NCBI RefSeq assembly: GCF_000686605.1
Contig: NZ_JMLC01000003.1
Coordinates: 1 to 64,000 of the forward strand
Length of the DNA stretch: 64,000 nucleotides
Direction of reading: 5' to 3'
Origin: Streptococcus sobrinus DSM 20742 = ATCC 33478
Lineage (GTDB): Bacteria; Bacillota; Bacilli; Lactobacillales; Streptococcaceae
Under the pieces are notes generated by a model that worked only from the letters and a program-made list of their open reading frames with translations, was not told the origin of the DNA and did no database searches. The translations under genes and the position numbers were made by a program. Of the stretch, positions 51,643 through 61,802 are shown piece by piece (positions within the stretch are counted from its first letter, which is position 1; each line of letters opens with the position of its first letter).

Positions 51643-54246
51643 TTAGCCATGACTTTCAACCTTCTGCATTTTCTTGGCGGTTGTCATCATGAGGCGAATT
51701 CGGTTGAGTTGGTTGACCTCTGAGGAGCCTGGGTCGTAATCAATGGGAGCGATATTGGCTCCCTTGTATTGGCGACGGAGCTCCTTGAGCATACCCTTAC
51801 CAACCACGTGATTAGGCAGGCAGCCGAAAGGCTGTAGGCAGACGATATTTTTGACATTGCTATTGAGGAGCTCAATCATTTCCCCAGTCAGGAACCAACC
51901 TTCGCCGGTATGGTTACCGATGGAGATAATTTTTGAAGCCTGGCTAGCGATTTGGTAGATGGACTCGATACCGTCAAAACGCTGCGATTTTTCTAAGGCC
52001 TTGTTCATCGGTTTTTCTAGGAAATTGATGGTATCAATGGCCAGCTTAGCAAAACGTTTAGCCTTGGGGCTCATGTCCAGCTCGTCAGACTTCCAGATTT
52101 GATTGAAGAGGGAGTAATTCATAAAGCCAATCAGGTCGGGAACGACGGCCTCACCCCCTTCACGCTCGATGGTACCAACGATGTCATTATTGGCAGTTGG
52201 GGCATATTTGACTAGGATTTCGCCGACCACGCCGACACGCGGTTTACTATCGAAGTCCTGGGTTGGTAAATTATCAAAATCCTTGATAATCCGCTTCATA
52301 TTGCGGTTAAATTCAAAGTAGGAACCGGATTTGATATTCTTTCTGGCAATCTCTAGCCACTTGTCATAGAGGGCATTGGCGGAGCCAGGAACCGCTTCAT
52401 AGGGACGAACCCGGTAAAGCAGACGCTCGAAGAGGTCCCCGTAGAGAACGGCAATCAGCAGGCGTTTAACAAAGGGCAGGGTGATGTTCCAGCCAGGCGT
52501 TTCCTCGGTCCCTTGGTTACCCATGGAAATGGAAACGACAGGAATCTGTGGAAAACCAGCATCCTTGAGGGCCTTACGCAGCAAAGGAATATAGTTGGTA
52601 GCCCGACAGCCGCCACCGGTCTGGGTCATCATCACACTGGTGTTATCCAGATCGTAGTCACCACTTTGCAGGGCTTCAACCAGCTGACCGATGGTAATGA
52701 TGGCAGGGTAGCAGGCATCATTGTGGACAAATTTGAGGCCAACATCAACGGCCTGCCGGTCCATGGCTGGCAGGATAACCACCTTGTAGCCGGCTTGCTT
52801 GAAGGCCTCCTCAATTAGGCCATTCTGGTGAATAGGCGATAGCATAGGCATGAGGAGGGTGTGGGTCTTCTTCATGGCCTTGGTAAAGACAGGTTCTGCT
52901 GGCTTTTGCTTGTCCTCCTTATCGGTCTCATCCAGCTTCAGGCTAGTGACCTGATTGAAGATGTGGTCCAGATTGACTGTTTGAGCCTTCTTATCACGTT
53001 CTTGGACGGCAGCCTTGAGCGAGCGTAGCCGAATTCGAATGGCTCCCATATTGCTGCCTTCGTCAATTTTCAGGACGGTGTAGAGTTTATTGTGGCCCCG
53101 CATGATTTCTTCGACCTGGTCAGTTGTAACGGCATCCAGACCACAACCGAAACTATTAAGCTGGACTAATTCCAGATTGGGATTTTTAGCGACCACCTTG
53201 GCGGCAGCGTAGAGACGGGAATGGTAGACCCATTGGTTAACGACCCGCAGGCCGGAAACTTCTTCCAGACTAGAGACCATGTCCTCGGTCAGGACGTGGA
53301 AGCCTTCTTGGGTGATAATATTGGCGATGCCGTGGTTGATTTCAGGGTCTAGGTGGTAGGGCCGACCAGAAAGGACGATGGCCTTTTCTTTCTTGAGGGC
53401 AATCTTAGTCAACAACTCATCAGTCTTGGCCTGCAAGTCGGCCTTGAAATCGGTCAGGGCCTGATAACCATGTTCAACTGCCTGGCTAATGGCTTCCTGG
53501 CTAATATCAGGATAGTCCTTGGCAAAGGCCTTGGTCAGGGAAGAAACCAGGGTTTTGGGATTGGCCAAATTCACGAAGGGATGGAAGTATTTGACCTGAC
53601 CATCACGGATAGGGTCCATGTTCTTCTCGATAACTTCAGGATAACCCTGAACAATAGGACAGTTGTAGTGGTTGGGTGCCTTGCTATTTTCAATCCGTTC
53701 ATAGATGACACTAGGATAAAAAATGGCATCCACCTGCTTGTCAATCAGGGCCTGAATATGACCGTGAACCATCTTGGCAGGGTAGCAGACGGTGTCGCTA
53801 GGAATGGTTTCAATCCCCTTCTCATATAAGGCTTTGTCAGACTTGGGGGAAATCTGTACCCGAAAGCCCAGGTCGGTCAGAATCGTATGCCAGAGGGGAT
53901 AGTTTTCATACATGTTGAGCACACGGGGAATCCCCATGACCCCGTGTGGGGCCTTGCGTTTGGACAGAGCCTTGAATTTAAAGAGTTTTTTGTACTTGTA
54001 ATCGACCAGATTTTCTTTCTGCTGGCTGCGGTCAAATTTAATCTTGGTTACCTTTTCAGCCCCCCGCTCACAGCGGTTGCCGGTAACGAATTTGGAGCCG
54101 TCACTGAAAATAGTCACGGTCAGGGCACAGTTATTTTCACAGAGGCCACAGCGGGTGAATTCTTTTTCAGCTGTAAAATGATCCAGTTCAGACAGGCCCA
54201 TGATGGCTGAGCTGGTCTTTACAGCTGCCTTCTTTTCTTCAGTCAT
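51643..54246 (-). CDS. 2-hydroxyacyl-CoA dehydratase-like (DUF2229) iron-sulfur protein
   Basis: An 867-residue protein matching the DUF2229/HgdB-like part of 'CoA-substrate-specific enzyme activase' proteins. The N-terminus has a CGLCENNC motif (Cys33, Cys36, Cys40) plus NRCERG (Cys59), probably a 4Fe-4S cluster. Later segments KAVVLSGRPYHLDPEINHG, FGCGLDAVTTDQ, TQTGGGCRATNY and LQPFGCLPNHVVGKG carry dehydratase-type cysteines. It is made 13 nt downstream of the activase gene with AAAGGAGAG, so the two are one operon. In many Gram-positives the two parts are fused in one long protein. The substrate is unknown. Confidence 0.82.
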   Translation of the reverse strand: MTEEKKAAVKTSSAIMGLSELDHFTAEKEFTRCGLCENNCALTVTIFSDGSKFVTGNRCERGAEKVTKIKFDRSQQKENLVDYKYKKLFKFKALSKRKAPHGVMGIPRVLNMYENYPLWHTILTDLGFRVQISPKSDKALYEKGIETIPSDTVCYPAKMVHGHIQALIDKQVDAIFYPSVIYERIENSKAPNHYNCPIVQGYPEVIEKNMDPIRDGQVKYFHPFVNLANPKTLVSSLTKAFAKDYPDISQEAISQAVEHGYQALTDFKADLQAKTDELLTKIALKKEKAIVLSGRPYHLDPEINHGIANIITQEGFHVLTEDMVSSLEEVSGLRVVNQWVYHSRLYAAAKVVAKNPNLELVQLNSFGCGLDAVTTDQVEEIMRGHNKLYTVLKIDEGSNMGAIRIRLRSLKAAVQERDKKAQTVNLDHIFNQVTSLKLDETDKEDKQKPAEPVFTKAMKKTHTLLMPMLSPIHQNGLIEEAFKQAGYKVVILPAMDRQAVDVGLKFVHNDACYPAIITIGQLVEALQSGDYDLDNTSVMMTQTGGGCRATNYIPLLRKALKDAGFPQIPVVSISMGNQGTEETPGWNITLPFVKRLLIAVLYGDLFERLLYRVRPYEAVPGSANALYDKWLEIARKNIKSGSYFEFNRNMKRIIKDFDNLPTQDFDSKPRVGVVGEILVKYAPTANNDIVGTIEREGGEAVVPDLIGFMNYSLFNQIWKSDELDMSPKAKRFAKLAIDTINFLEKPMNKALEKSQRFDGIESIYQIASQASKIISIGNHTGEGWFLTGEMIELLNSNVKNIVCLQPFGCLPNHVVGKGMLKELRRQYKGANIAPIDYDPGSSEVNQLNRIRLMMTTAKKMQKVESHG

Positions 54247-54259
54247 AAGATTCTCTCCT

Positions 54260-56044
54260 TTAGGCTTGAGCTGGAGCCGGCTGACTTAACTGAGCCTGAC
54301 TCAGTTCGTCTTCATATTTTTCTTGGGCAATTAGGGCACAGCCATAGGCCCCCATGAGACCAGCGATACTGGGACGAACCACTTGCCGACCGGAAACCAA
54401 TTCAAAGGCTCTTAGGACGGCTTCGTTGTAGAAGGTTCCTCCTTGGACAACGATTTTTTGGCCCAAATCCTCAGGCCTTTTGAGCTTGATAACCTTGTAG
54501 AGGGCATTCTTGATAACTGAATAGGAGAGGCCAGCCGAGATGTCAGCAACAGTCGCTCCTTCCTTTTGTACCTGTTTAACTTTGGAGTTCATAAAGACGG
54601 TACATTTTGAGCCCAGATCAACAGGATGCTTAGCTAGGAGGGCAACTTGAGCAAAATCTCTGACATCGTACTTGAGCGACTTGGCAAAGGTTTCGATGAA
54701 GGAGCCACAGCCAGACGAACAAGCTTCGTTGAGCTGAATGCTGGAGAGAGCCCCATCCTGAACGCTCATGGCCTTCATGTCCTGACCGCCAATGTCGAGG
54801 ATAAAATCAACCCCAGGATTGAAGTAGTTGGCGGCCTTGAAGTGGGCGACGGTTTCTACCTCACCATAGTCAACCCGCAGAGCTGCCTGAATTAATTTTT
54901 CCCCGTAGCCGGTCACGCAGGAGCGAGCGATGTAGGCACCTTCTGGCAATTGTTGATAGACCTGCTTGAGGACAGTGATGATATTTTCCAAGGGTTGGCC
55001 TTGGTTGTTGCCGTATTGTTGGAAGAGAATGCTGCCATCAGGGTCGATGAGCACCAGCTTAGAAGTTGTTGATCCGGCATCAATTCCCAGAAAGAGAGGA
55101 CCGCTGGCTTGGGCAATATCCCTGTAACTCACGCTGGCTTCATTATGGCGTTTTCGCCAATCTTCCAGTTCTTCCTGGTCGTGAAAGAGGACATCCAGGG
55201 TATTCTTGGGGTTTAGGGTTTGGCTTTGCTTGGTTTCTAGGTTGCTAATGATTTGCGACAGCTTGAGCTGGGCCTGTTCCTCATTGAGGGCTGCCCCCAT
55301 GGCGACAAAGAGCTGCGGATTGTCCGGGAAAATGACATCTTCAGGAGCAATATCCAGGGTCTCAATAAAACGTTGGCGGAGCTCACTCATGAAATAGAGA
55401 GGACCACCCAGAAAGGCGATTTTCCCTTTTATCTTACGGCCCGAAGCTAGGCCGGAAATAGTCTGATTGACCACGGCCTGAAAGATAGAAGCCGCAATGT
55501 CTTCCTTGCGAGCCCCTTCATTAATCAAGGGTTGAACATCAGTCTTGGCAAAGACCCCGCAACGACTGGCAATAGGATAAATAGTTTGGTAGCCCTTGGC
55601 GAGTTCATTAACTCCGTCAGCGTCTGTCTTGAGGAGCTGAGCCATCTGGTCGATAAAGGCTCCTGTTCCGCCGGCACAGGTCCCATTCATCCTCTGTTCC
55701 AGACTGTCGCCAAAGAAGGTCATCTTGGCGTCTTCGCCCCCCAATTCAATAACCACATCGGTCTCAGGAATCAGGGCCTCAACGGTGGTTGTCGCCGCAA
55801 TAACTTCCTGAACGAAGGGGATTTGTGCTGCGTCTGCCAGTCCCATACCACCAGAACCAGTAATAGCAATGGTGACAGGGCAGTCGCCCAACTCAGCCAT
55901 GGCATCTCGTAGCACCTTGATAGTGGCTGTTTTCACATCCGAATAGTGACGCTCGTAACGGGCAAAGAGGAGTTGATTGTTTTCGTCAAAAATGACTACC
56001 TTGACAGTAGTTGATCCAACGTCGATACCTGCTTTATACATCAT
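54260..56044 (-). CDS. BadF/BcrA-type activase with two ASKHA ATPase domains
   Basis: About 594 residues made of two tandem BadF/BadG/BcrA/HgdC-type ATPase domains. Each has its own phosphate loop ([26 protein letters not shown]) and cluster-cysteine region ([11 protein letters not shown] and [17 protein letters not shown] and GSKCTVF). Activases of this type hold one 4Fe-4S cluster between two subunits and use ATP to push an electron into the dehydratase. A two-domain chain could form the whole unit alone. The start is uncertain among GTG 56047, ATG 56044 and ATG 56041, and no clear ribosome-binding site is seen. Confidence 0.83.
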   Translation of the reverse strand: MMYKAGIDVGSTTVKVVIFDENNQLLFARYERHYSDVKTATIKVLRDAMAELGDCPVTIAITGSGGMGLADAAQIPFVQEVIAATTTVEALIPETDVVIELGGEDAKMTFFGDSLEQRMNGTCAGGTGAFIDQMAQLLKTDADGVNELAKGYQTIYPIASRCGVFAKTDVQPLINEGARKEDIAASIFQAVVNQTISGLASGRKIKGKIAFLGGPLYFMSELRQRFIETLDIAPEDVIFPDNPQLFVAMGAALNEEQAQLKLSQIISNLETKQSQTLNPKNTLDVLFHDQEELEDWRKRHNEASVSYRDIAQASGPLFLGIDAGSTTSKLVLIDPDGSILFQQYGNNQGQPLENIITVLKQVYQQLPEGAYIARSCVTGYGEKLIQAALRVDYGEVETVAHFKAANYFNPGVDFILDIGGQDMKAMSVQDGALSSIQLNEACSSGCGSFIETFAKSLKYDVRDFAQVALLAKHPVDLGSKCTVFMNSKVKQVQKEGATVADISAGLSYSVIKNALYKVIKLKRPEDLGQKIVVQGGTFYNEAVLRAFELVSGRQVVRPSIAGLMGAYGCALIAQEKYEDELSQAQLSQPAPAQA

Positions 56045-56339
56045 CACACATCAGGCAAACAAGGAGGCTATCAGCCCCTGTCAGAGAATAGACTATGGTC
56101 AGTCCATCCCGCTAACTTCTGATTGCTTGTCTGCCCTTCCATCCTTTCTTTTCATAAATGATTAGATTGGCCAGTTGGGTGGGAAACCAGTTCTTTAAGA
56201 ACCGACTTGACGATTTTATCAACCGAATGGACTTCAAAATCGTTGGACTTTTAAGCCTCATTTCGCAAAAGGTCTCAGAAATGCTAACCTTGATTAGAAT
56301 CAGTTAGAAAACCTGTCAAGAATTCCGCAATCTACTGGC

Positions 56340-56454
56340 TAATAAACGGACTGTTTATTATAATGTTATTATAAAACCCAAGGGATTTAATTCAATCATT
56401 GATTTTAAAAAAACTGTTGTTTAAACAACACTTACCTAACAATCTGTTGTTTAA
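56340..56454. promoter_or_regulatory. divergent control region with TetR-type palindromes
   Basis: The 440-bp gap between the activase and the TetR gene holds TAATAAAC-GGACT-GTTTATTA (56340-56360), TATAAT hexamers on both strands (about 56359-56366), a perfect 16-bp palindrome TGTTGTTTAAACAACA (56415-56430) and a half copy TGTTGTTTAA (56445-56454) 30 bp further on. The palindromes are likely operators of the TetR protein. Two more inverted repeats (ACGATTTT/AAAATCGT, about 56210-56243; GTTCTTTAAGAAC) lie upstream. Confidence 0.6.
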
Positions 56455-56483
56455 CTCCATTTGATTTAATAAAGAAGGCTCTT

Positions 56484-57092
56484 ATGAAATTTACAGATAT
56501 TCGCTACCTCCGAACGGAAAAATTGATTTTTGATGCTTTGATCAGTCTTCTGAGCGAAAAGTCCTATGAAAAGATAAGTGTCCAAGATATTACAGACCGT
56601 GCCATGATTAATCGAGCCACCTTCTATGCCCACTATGCCGATAAGGACCAACTTCAGGCGGGGATTCAAAAACAACTCATGGATCAACTATCGGATATGA
56701 TTGATGCGGCTCAGGTAACCTCAGGTGATACGGTTAAGGTCAAGAAGGCGGAGAAACTTTTGGCTGATTTTTACCATGGGATTGAAAAAGACCCGGCGGT
56801 GGCTAAAATCGTCAGTCGCAGTATCTCTCAGGAGCTTGTTAAAGAGAAGTTTAGCCAACTCTTGCAGGAAAAGTATGCCCATCTCTTAGCGAAGCTCAAC
56901 GTGCTAGAGTCAGGTCAGCCAGTCCCGACCGATTTCATCGTCGCCTATCTAACCAGTATTTTTACAGGCACCCTCTATTGGTGGCTTAAGTCCGATTTCG
57001 CCATGCCGGCCAAGGAATTAGCCCGCCTAGTCATCACCCTGATTAGTAATGGCCATCTGACAGTCATGGGGGTCATCATTAACCGTGATTGA
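56484..57092 (+). CDS. TetR/AcrR family transcriptional regulator
   Basis: A 202-residue regulator with the N-terminal TetR helix-turn-helix (LSEKSYEKISVQDITDRA then INRATFYAHYADKD) and a helical ligand-binding C-terminal domain. AAGAAGG precedes the ATG. It is divergent from the dehydratase/activase operon and, with the palindromes in between, probably represses it and itself; the inducer is unknown. Confidence 0.87.
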   Translation: MKFTDIRYLRTEKLIFDALISLLSEKSYEKISVQDITDRAMINRATFYAHYADKDQLQAGIQKQLMDQLSDMIDAAQVTSGDTVKVKKAEKLLADFYHGIEKDPAVAKIVSRSISQELVKEKFSQLLQEKYAHLLAKLNVLESGQPVPTDFIVAYLTSIFTGTLYWWLKSDFAMPAKELARLVITLISNGHLTVMGVIINRD

Positions 57093-57275
57093 TGATAGAG
57101 CTAAGATAGGACGGGTCCCGCTATGTTTAAGGCTCTGATGACGACCAATCAGTTGCTTCAACAGACCCTAAAGGCTACTTCAGAGGAAAGGAATGCAATC
57201 TTATACTCATTACGGGGGCCTGTCCTAGCCTCTTGATTTTTGCTATAATAAACTGGTATAGAAAGTAGGTAAAAT

Positions 57276-58031
57276 ATGTCAGAAGACAAACACGTTTATG
57301 ACGCTCTTAACCACCAACCCTATCACTTGACTGAAGGGGTCTTTTTATCGGAAGTTGATGGTCAGCTTAAAAATCTTATCAAGCATGATCATCCCCAGCT
57401 TAAAGATGATGATTTTATTTCTAATAAAAATTTGCTTCATTATCGTCTGATTTTCCTTAATAATACCATTGAACGAGCACAGGTGACAAACGATTATATC
57501 CGTGAGACAGTCTATGATGTTACTAAAAATGGCGATTATCAGACTATGGATGTCCAAGAAGCCCTAGATAGTAAGGTTACATTTGGCCAAAGGATTGCTG
57601 ATGATGTGGCTCGCTTCGGTGGCTCCTGGACCTTTATTATCAGCTTCACCCTCTTTATGGCGATTTGGATGGCTGTTAATGTTTATAAGCCTTTTGGTAT
57701 CCAGTTTGATGCCTATCCCTTTATCCTTTTGAACCTAGCCCTATCGACGCTGGCAGCTATCCAAGCACCTCTGATTATGATGAGTCAAAATCGGGCCAGT
57801 GATTATGACCGCTTGCAGGCCAAGAATGACTTTAATGTCAACAAGAAATCCGAAGAGGGAGTCCGTCTTCTCCATACCAAACTGGATCACCTGGTTCAAC
57901 AAGACCAATCAGACCTCCTGCAGGTGCAAAAGCTTCAGACAGAAATGTTGGCTTCTATTACCCAACAGCTGGATGATTTACAAAAGACTAATTACGAGCT
58001 CAAGACGCAGTTGGCAGCCAAAGAGGGATAA
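57276..58031 (+). CDS. DUF1003 membrane protein
   Basis: A 251-residue protein with a soluble N-terminal part, two close membrane helices (about residues 115-135 and 145-170) and a C-terminal coiled coil rich in Gln, Leu and Lys. FGQRIADDVARFGGSWTFII and PYPFILLNLALS-like spacing with QAPLIMMSQNR are the DUF1003 signature. The family's function is unknown. An extended -10 TGCTATAAT (57241-57249) and GTAGGT precede the start. Confidence 0.83.
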   Translation: MSEDKHVYDALNHQPYHLTEGVFLSEVDGQLKNLIKHDHPQLKDDDFISNKNLLHYRLIFLNNTIERAQVTNDYIRETVYDVTKNGDYQTMDVQEALDSKVTFGQRIADDVARFGGSWTFIISFTLFMAIWMAVNVYKPFGIQFDAYPFILLNLALSTLAAIQAPLIMMSQNRASDYDRLQAKNDFNVNKKSEEGVRLLHTKLDHLVQQDQSDLLQVQKLQTEMLASITQQLDDLQKTNYELKTQLAAKEG

Positions 58032-58153
58032 AAAGATATCACAATTAGTAAGGAAGATAGGAAGTTTGCTGATAGCAGCTTCCAGGGGCATTTCTTGAGC
58101 CTCGAAATGAGTTAGCGAGGATAGTTTGGGGATAGACTAGACTTCCCGCAACA

Positions 58154-58301
58154 CTCTTTTTGACTAGTCGATAATACTAGTCAAAAAGAGGTAGTAAAGG
58201 AGGCAGACAAGGTACTCTAGTACTTGTCTGCCTCCCTTGAACCTAAGAGTGCTAGAGTGAGGCAAATCGATTTGGCGAAATCACGATTGCGTCTCACTCT
58301 C
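58154..58301 (+). other. three successive hairpins upstream of rapZ
   Basis: The 400-bp gap holds CTCTTTTTGACTAGT (58154-58168) with ACTAGTCAAAAAGAG (58176-58190), GGAGGCAGACAAG (58199-58211) with CTTGTCTGCCTCC (58223-58235), and about 58254-58301 GAGTGAGGCAAATCG with CGATTGCGTCTCACTC. The first two are perfect. The third resembles the GAGTGGGACAAAAATCG insert of repeat family 2. No gene or clear promoter is visible here. Confidence 0.7.
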
Positions 58302-58432
58302 TGTAGTAAGTGTAAATACAAAGTTATGGACTTTGCCTTGTCTGTTGGAAAGTCTTGATTTTCGAAGAGTCAAAAAAATTGGGAGAGACAAAGCCTTTTA
58401 GCCTTGCCTGCCTCCAATGAAGGGAGAAAAAC

Positions 58433-59320
58433 ATGACAAACTCTATTGATTTAGTGATTGTAACAGGAATGAGTGGTGCTGGTAAGACCGTCGCTATCCA
58501 ATCCTTTGAGGACATGGGTTATTTTACCATTGATAATATGCCTCCAGCTCTGGTACCCAAATTCATGGAGTTGGTTGGCCATAGTGAGGACAATGACCGA
58601 GTTGCCCTGGTTGTTGATATGCGGAGCCGTCTCTTTTTCAAGGAAATCAATTCTATTTTGGATGAATTAGACAAGAATCCTGCCATCAACTTCAAGATTC
58701 TCTTTTTGGATGCTACCGATGGTGAATTGGTGGCCCGCTATAAGGAGACCCGTCGCAGCCATCCCCTGGCCGCTGACGGTCGCGTTATGGACGGGATTAA
58801 ACTGGAGAGGGAGCTTCTGGCTCCCCTAAAGAGCATGAGTCAAAATGTGGTGGACACTACCGAATTAACCCCTCGCCAATTACGCAAAACCATTTCCGAG
58901 CAGTTTTCATCGGATGATGATGCCACACCATTTCGGATTGAAGTCATGAGCTTTGGTTTCAAGTATGGTCTGCCCTTGGATGCCGACCTAGTCTTTGACG
59001 TCCGTTTTTTGCCAAATCCTTATTATATTCCAGAATTACGCAACCAAACAGGGCTTGATCAGGAAGTGGCCGACTATGTTATGGACCATGATGAGTCAGA
59101 AGACTTTTACCGTCACCTCTTGGCTTTGATTAAACCAATTCTGCCAGGCTATCAAAAAGAAGGCAAGGCTATCTTGACCATTGCCGTTGGTTGTACAGGT
59201 GGTCAACACCGTAGTGTAGCCTTTGCTCACAGACTGGCCCAAGATTTAAAGACCGACTGGGTTGTCAATGAAAGCCACCGCGATAAGGATCGGCGGAAGG
59301 AAACGGTGAACCGCTCATGA
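58433..59320 (+). CDS. rapZ: RNase adapter-like nucleotide-binding protein RapZ (YvcJ)
   Basis: A 295-residue P-loop protein of the RapZ/YvcJ family. Walker A is GMSGAGKT (12-19); [17 protein letters not shown] and the C-terminal [15 protein letters not shown] are family signatures. In enteric bacteria it steers small-RNA decay and senses GlcN6P; in Gram-positives it binds nucleotides and affects competence or wall metabolism. It is the first gene of the conserved rapZ-yvcK-whiA operon, overlapping yvcK by four bases. Confidence 0.94.
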   Translation: MTNSIDLVIVTGMSGAGKTVAIQSFEDMGYFTIDNMPPALVPKFMELVGHSEDNDRVALVVDMRSRLFFKEINSILDELDKNPAINFKILFLDATDGELVARYKETRRSHPLAADGRVMDGIKLERELLAPLKSMSQNVVDTTELTPRQLRKTISEQFSSDDDATPFRIEVMSFGFKYGLPLDADLVFDVRFLPNPYYIPELRNQTGLDQEVADYVMDHDESEDFYRHLLALIKPILPGYQKEGKAILTIAVGCTGGQHRSVAFAHRLAQDLKTDWVVNESHRDKDRRKETVNRS

Positions 59321-60294
59321 GAAAACCAAAGATTACTGTTATTGGTGGTGGAACTGGGATTCCCGTCCTCCTCAAAAGCCTACGGCATGAAAATGTTGAT
59401 ATCACCGCTATCGTGACCGTAGCCGATGATGGGGGTTCTTCAGGCCAGCTCCGTTCTGCCATGCAGCTGACTCCGCCTGGCGACCTCCGCAATGTTCTGG
59501 TAGCCATGAGCGACATGCCCAAATTCTATGAAAAGATTTTCCAGTACCGCTTTAATGCAGACGATGGTGCCTTATCTGGCCACCCCCTGGGAAATCTGAT
59601 TATCGCTGGGATTTCTGAGATGCAGGGCTCAACCTATAATGCCATGCAAATCCTCAGTAAATTTTTCCATACAACGGGTAAGATTTATCCTGCCAGCGAA
59701 GATGCTCTGACTCTTCATGCTGTTTTTAAAGATGGGCATGAGGTGGTGGGCGAGTCCAGTATTGCCGACTACGAGGGCATGATTGACCATGTCTTTGTCA
59801 CCAATACCTACAATGCTAAAGAACCCTCTGCCAGCCGCAAGGTTGTTGAGGCCATCATGGATAGCGATATGATTGTCCTAGGCCCGGGGTCTCTCTTCAC
59901 GTCCATTCTGCCCAATCTGGTTATTCCTGAAATCAAGCAGGCCCTCCTGGAAACCCAGTCAGAAGTGGCCTATGTCTGCAATATTATGACCCAGTACGGC
60001 GAAACCGAGCAATTTTCGGATGCTGACCATGTGGCTGTCCTCAATCGTCACCTAGGTGCCGATGTCATTGATACCGTTCTGGTTAATATCGAGCCGGTTC
60101 CCAAGGATTATATGGACACCAACAAGTTTGATGAATATCTGGTTCAGGTTGACCATGATTTCCTTGGTTTGCAGAAGCTAGTTAAACGGGTCATTTCTTC
60201 TAATTTTTTGCGTTTGGAAAATGGCGGAGCCTTCCACCATGGTGAGTTGGTCGTTGAAGAATTGATGCGCTTGATTAAGAGGAGAAAACGATGA
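59317..60294 (+). CDS. yvcK: YvcK/CofD-like gluconeogenesis factor
   Basis: A 325-residue protein of the YvcK family, with [14 protein letters not shown] at the N-terminus, [12 protein letters not shown] and [13 protein letters not shown]. In bacilli it binds UDP-sugars and is needed for growth on gluconeogenic carbon and for wall synthesis. It overlaps rapZ and whiA by ATGA on both sides, so the three are translationally coupled. Confidence 0.93.
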   Translation: MRKPKITVIGGGTGIPVLLKSLRHENVDITAIVTVADDGGSSGQLRSAMQLTPPGDLRNVLVAMSDMPKFYEKIFQYRFNADDGALSGHPLGNLIIAGISEMQGSTYNAMQILSKFFHTTGKIYPASEDALTLHAVFKDGHEVVGESSIADYEGMIDHVFVTNTYNAKEPSASRKVVEAIMDSDMIVLGPGSLFTSILPNLVIPEIKQALLETQSEVAYVCNIMTQYGETEQFSDADHVAVLNRHLGADVIDTVLVNIEPVPKDYMDTNKFDEYLVQVDHDFLGLQKLVKRVISSNFLRLENGGAFHHGELVVEELMRLIKRRKR

Positions 60295-61202
60295 GTTTTA
60301 CCACCCAGGTCAAAGAAGAAGTGTTGGGGCTAGCCGGTGCCGACCCCAACCAGTTGTCAGCTATCATCAAAATGTCTGGCAGTCTGGGTCTGACCAGCTC
60401 TGGCTTGACCCTGTCTATCCTGACCGAAAATGCTAAAATAGCCCGTCATATCTATTCTCTCTTGGAAGAACTTTATGGCAGCCAACCTGATATTCGTTAC
60501 CATCAGAAGACCAATCTGAAAAAAAATCGTGTCTATACTGTCTTTCTTGATCAGGATGTGGAAGCCATTCTGGCAGACCTGCAATTGGCAGATTCCTTCT
60601 TCGGGATTGAGACAGGAATTGCCCAGTCCCTGCTCCAAGATGATGAGGCAGGGCGTACCTATCTTCGGGGGGCCTTCTTGGCCAATGGTTCCATCCGTGA
60701 CCCAGAGTCAGGCAAGTACCAATTGGAAATCTTTTCAGTCTACCGAGACCACGCCGAGGACCTGGCCCAGCTCATGCAAAAATTTATGTTGGATGCCAAG
60801 GTCATCGAGCATAAAAATGGAGCCGTTACCTATCTGCAAAAGGCTGAGGACATCATGGATTTTCTGATTGTCATCGGTGCCATGCAGGCCAAGGCTAATT
60901 TTGAAGAAATCAAGGTCATGCGGGAGACCAGAAATGACCTCAATCGGGCCAACAATGCCGAAGCCGCCAATATTGCCCGGACCGTAACGGCCAGTATGAA
61001 GACCATCAATAATATCATCAAAATCATGGATACAGCTGGCTTGGATATCCTACCGGTCGAATTACGCCAGGTCGCCCAAGTACGGGTGGCTCACCCCGAT
61101 TATTCCATCCAAAAAATCGCCGACAGCCTCGAAACGCCCCTAAGCAAAAGCGGCATCAACCACCGCCTCCGCAAAATCAATAAAATTGCTGAGGAATTAT
61201 AA
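60291..61202 (+). CDS. whiA: WhiA DNA-binding protein
   Basis: A 303-residue WhiA protein: an N-terminal degenerate LAGLIDADG homing-endonuclease-like fold ([18 protein letters not shown]) and a C-terminal helix-turn-helix ([20 protein letters not shown], then [11 protein letters not shown]). In Gram-positives it affects cell division and chromosome segregation. It is the last gene of rapZ-yvcK-whiA. The TAA stop is the first part of a 22-bp sequence repeated at 61559. Confidence 0.94.
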   Translation: MSFTTQVKEEVLGLAGADPNQLSAIIKMSGSLGLTSSGLTLSILTENAKIARHIYSLLEELYGSQPDIRYHQKTNLKKNRVYTVFLDQDVEAILADLQLADSFFGIETGIAQSLLQDDEAGRTYLRGAFLANGSIRDPESGKYQLEIFSVYRDHAEDLAQLMQKFMLDAKVIEHKNGAVTYLQKAEDIMDFLIVIGAMQAKANFEEIKVMRETRNDLNRANNAEAANIARTVTASMKTINNIIKIMDTAGLDILPVELRQVAQVRVAHPDYSIQKIADSLETPLSKSGINHRLRKINKIAEEL

Positions 61203-61580
61203 GATGCCAGGGACAAAGTCACTCTAATATTGTTACTTAGAGTGACTACGAAAGCTACCATTCTAGCTTTCTATGTCTCTGACTAATTCCGATAAAGCAG
61301 CTGGATTGACTGCTTTATCTACGCGTCGCAAAGTTGTAAAGCATCCCAAAGTAAAATAGGAAAACTGTCGAAGAAGTACAGGACTTCGAGACAGACTTTC
61401 TCTTTTTACAAAGGGATGTAGGCGTGCTCAATTCTTTGTGATATAGATGAACTAAAGTTTTTAACTTAGTTCGTCTACGGTTGTCGCTATGGCGACCAAC
61501 CTATATCTCTCACTAATTCAGCTAAGTTGTCATGGTCGGCCAACTTAGCTTCATGTCGTAAGATGCCAGGGACAAAGTCA
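61200..61580 (+). repeat. repeat cassette flanked by a 22-bp direct repeat
   Basis: TAAGATGCCAGGGACAAAGT plus CA occurs at 61200-61221 (including the whiA stop) and again at 61559-61580. Between them are a family 5 element (61217-61323: AGTCACTC, GAGTGACTACGAAAGCTA, GATAAAGCAG/CTGCTTTATC), a GTAGGCGTGCTCAATTC family 1 end, TAGATGAACTAA/TTAGTTCGTCTA and CTAAGTTG/CAACTTAG stems. The cassette appears to have separated whiA from its terminator. Confidence 0.75.
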
Positions 61581-61597
61581 ACAGAAAATAATTTCAA

Positions 61598-61626
61598 GAG
61601 GAGAGATAAAGGTCTCACCTCTTTTT
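61598..61626 (+). terminator. terminator of the rapZ-yvcK-whiA operon
   Basis: GAGGAGAGA (61598-61606) pairs with TCTCACCTC (61613-61621) and runs into TTTTT. A wider CAGGGAC/GTCCCTG pair (about 61567-61680) brackets it. Confidence 0.7.
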
Positions 61627-61730
61627 CTTAGCTTCCGAAACCCATTAGCTATGCTAGTGGGTTATTTCGTTGGTCCCTGTACAATATCGTGACCTGCTTT
61701 GACATACCCAATATTTTTCACAAAAAGTGC

Positions 61731-61789
61731 TTGCACTTCTTGTTTTTTATGATATACTTAACCAGTAAATAATTTAATTAACTGGTTAA
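61731..61789 (+). promoter_or_regulatory. adcA promoter with two AdcR (zinc) boxes
   Basis: TTGCAC (61731-61736), 16 bases, and an extended -10 TGATATACT (61750-61758). TTAACCAGTAAA (61758-61769) overlaps the end of the -10, and TTAACTGGTTAA (61778-61789) is a perfect AdcR palindrome (TTAACYRGTTAA type), 20 bp further on. This predicts repression when zinc is plentiful. Confidence 0.82.
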
Positions 61790-61802
61790 GAAAGGCAGAG
61801 AG

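Noticed and set aside
53353-53829. 158-residue plus-strand frame opposite the dehydratase gene
   Set aside because: It mirrors conserved codons of the real gene and shows no family signature.
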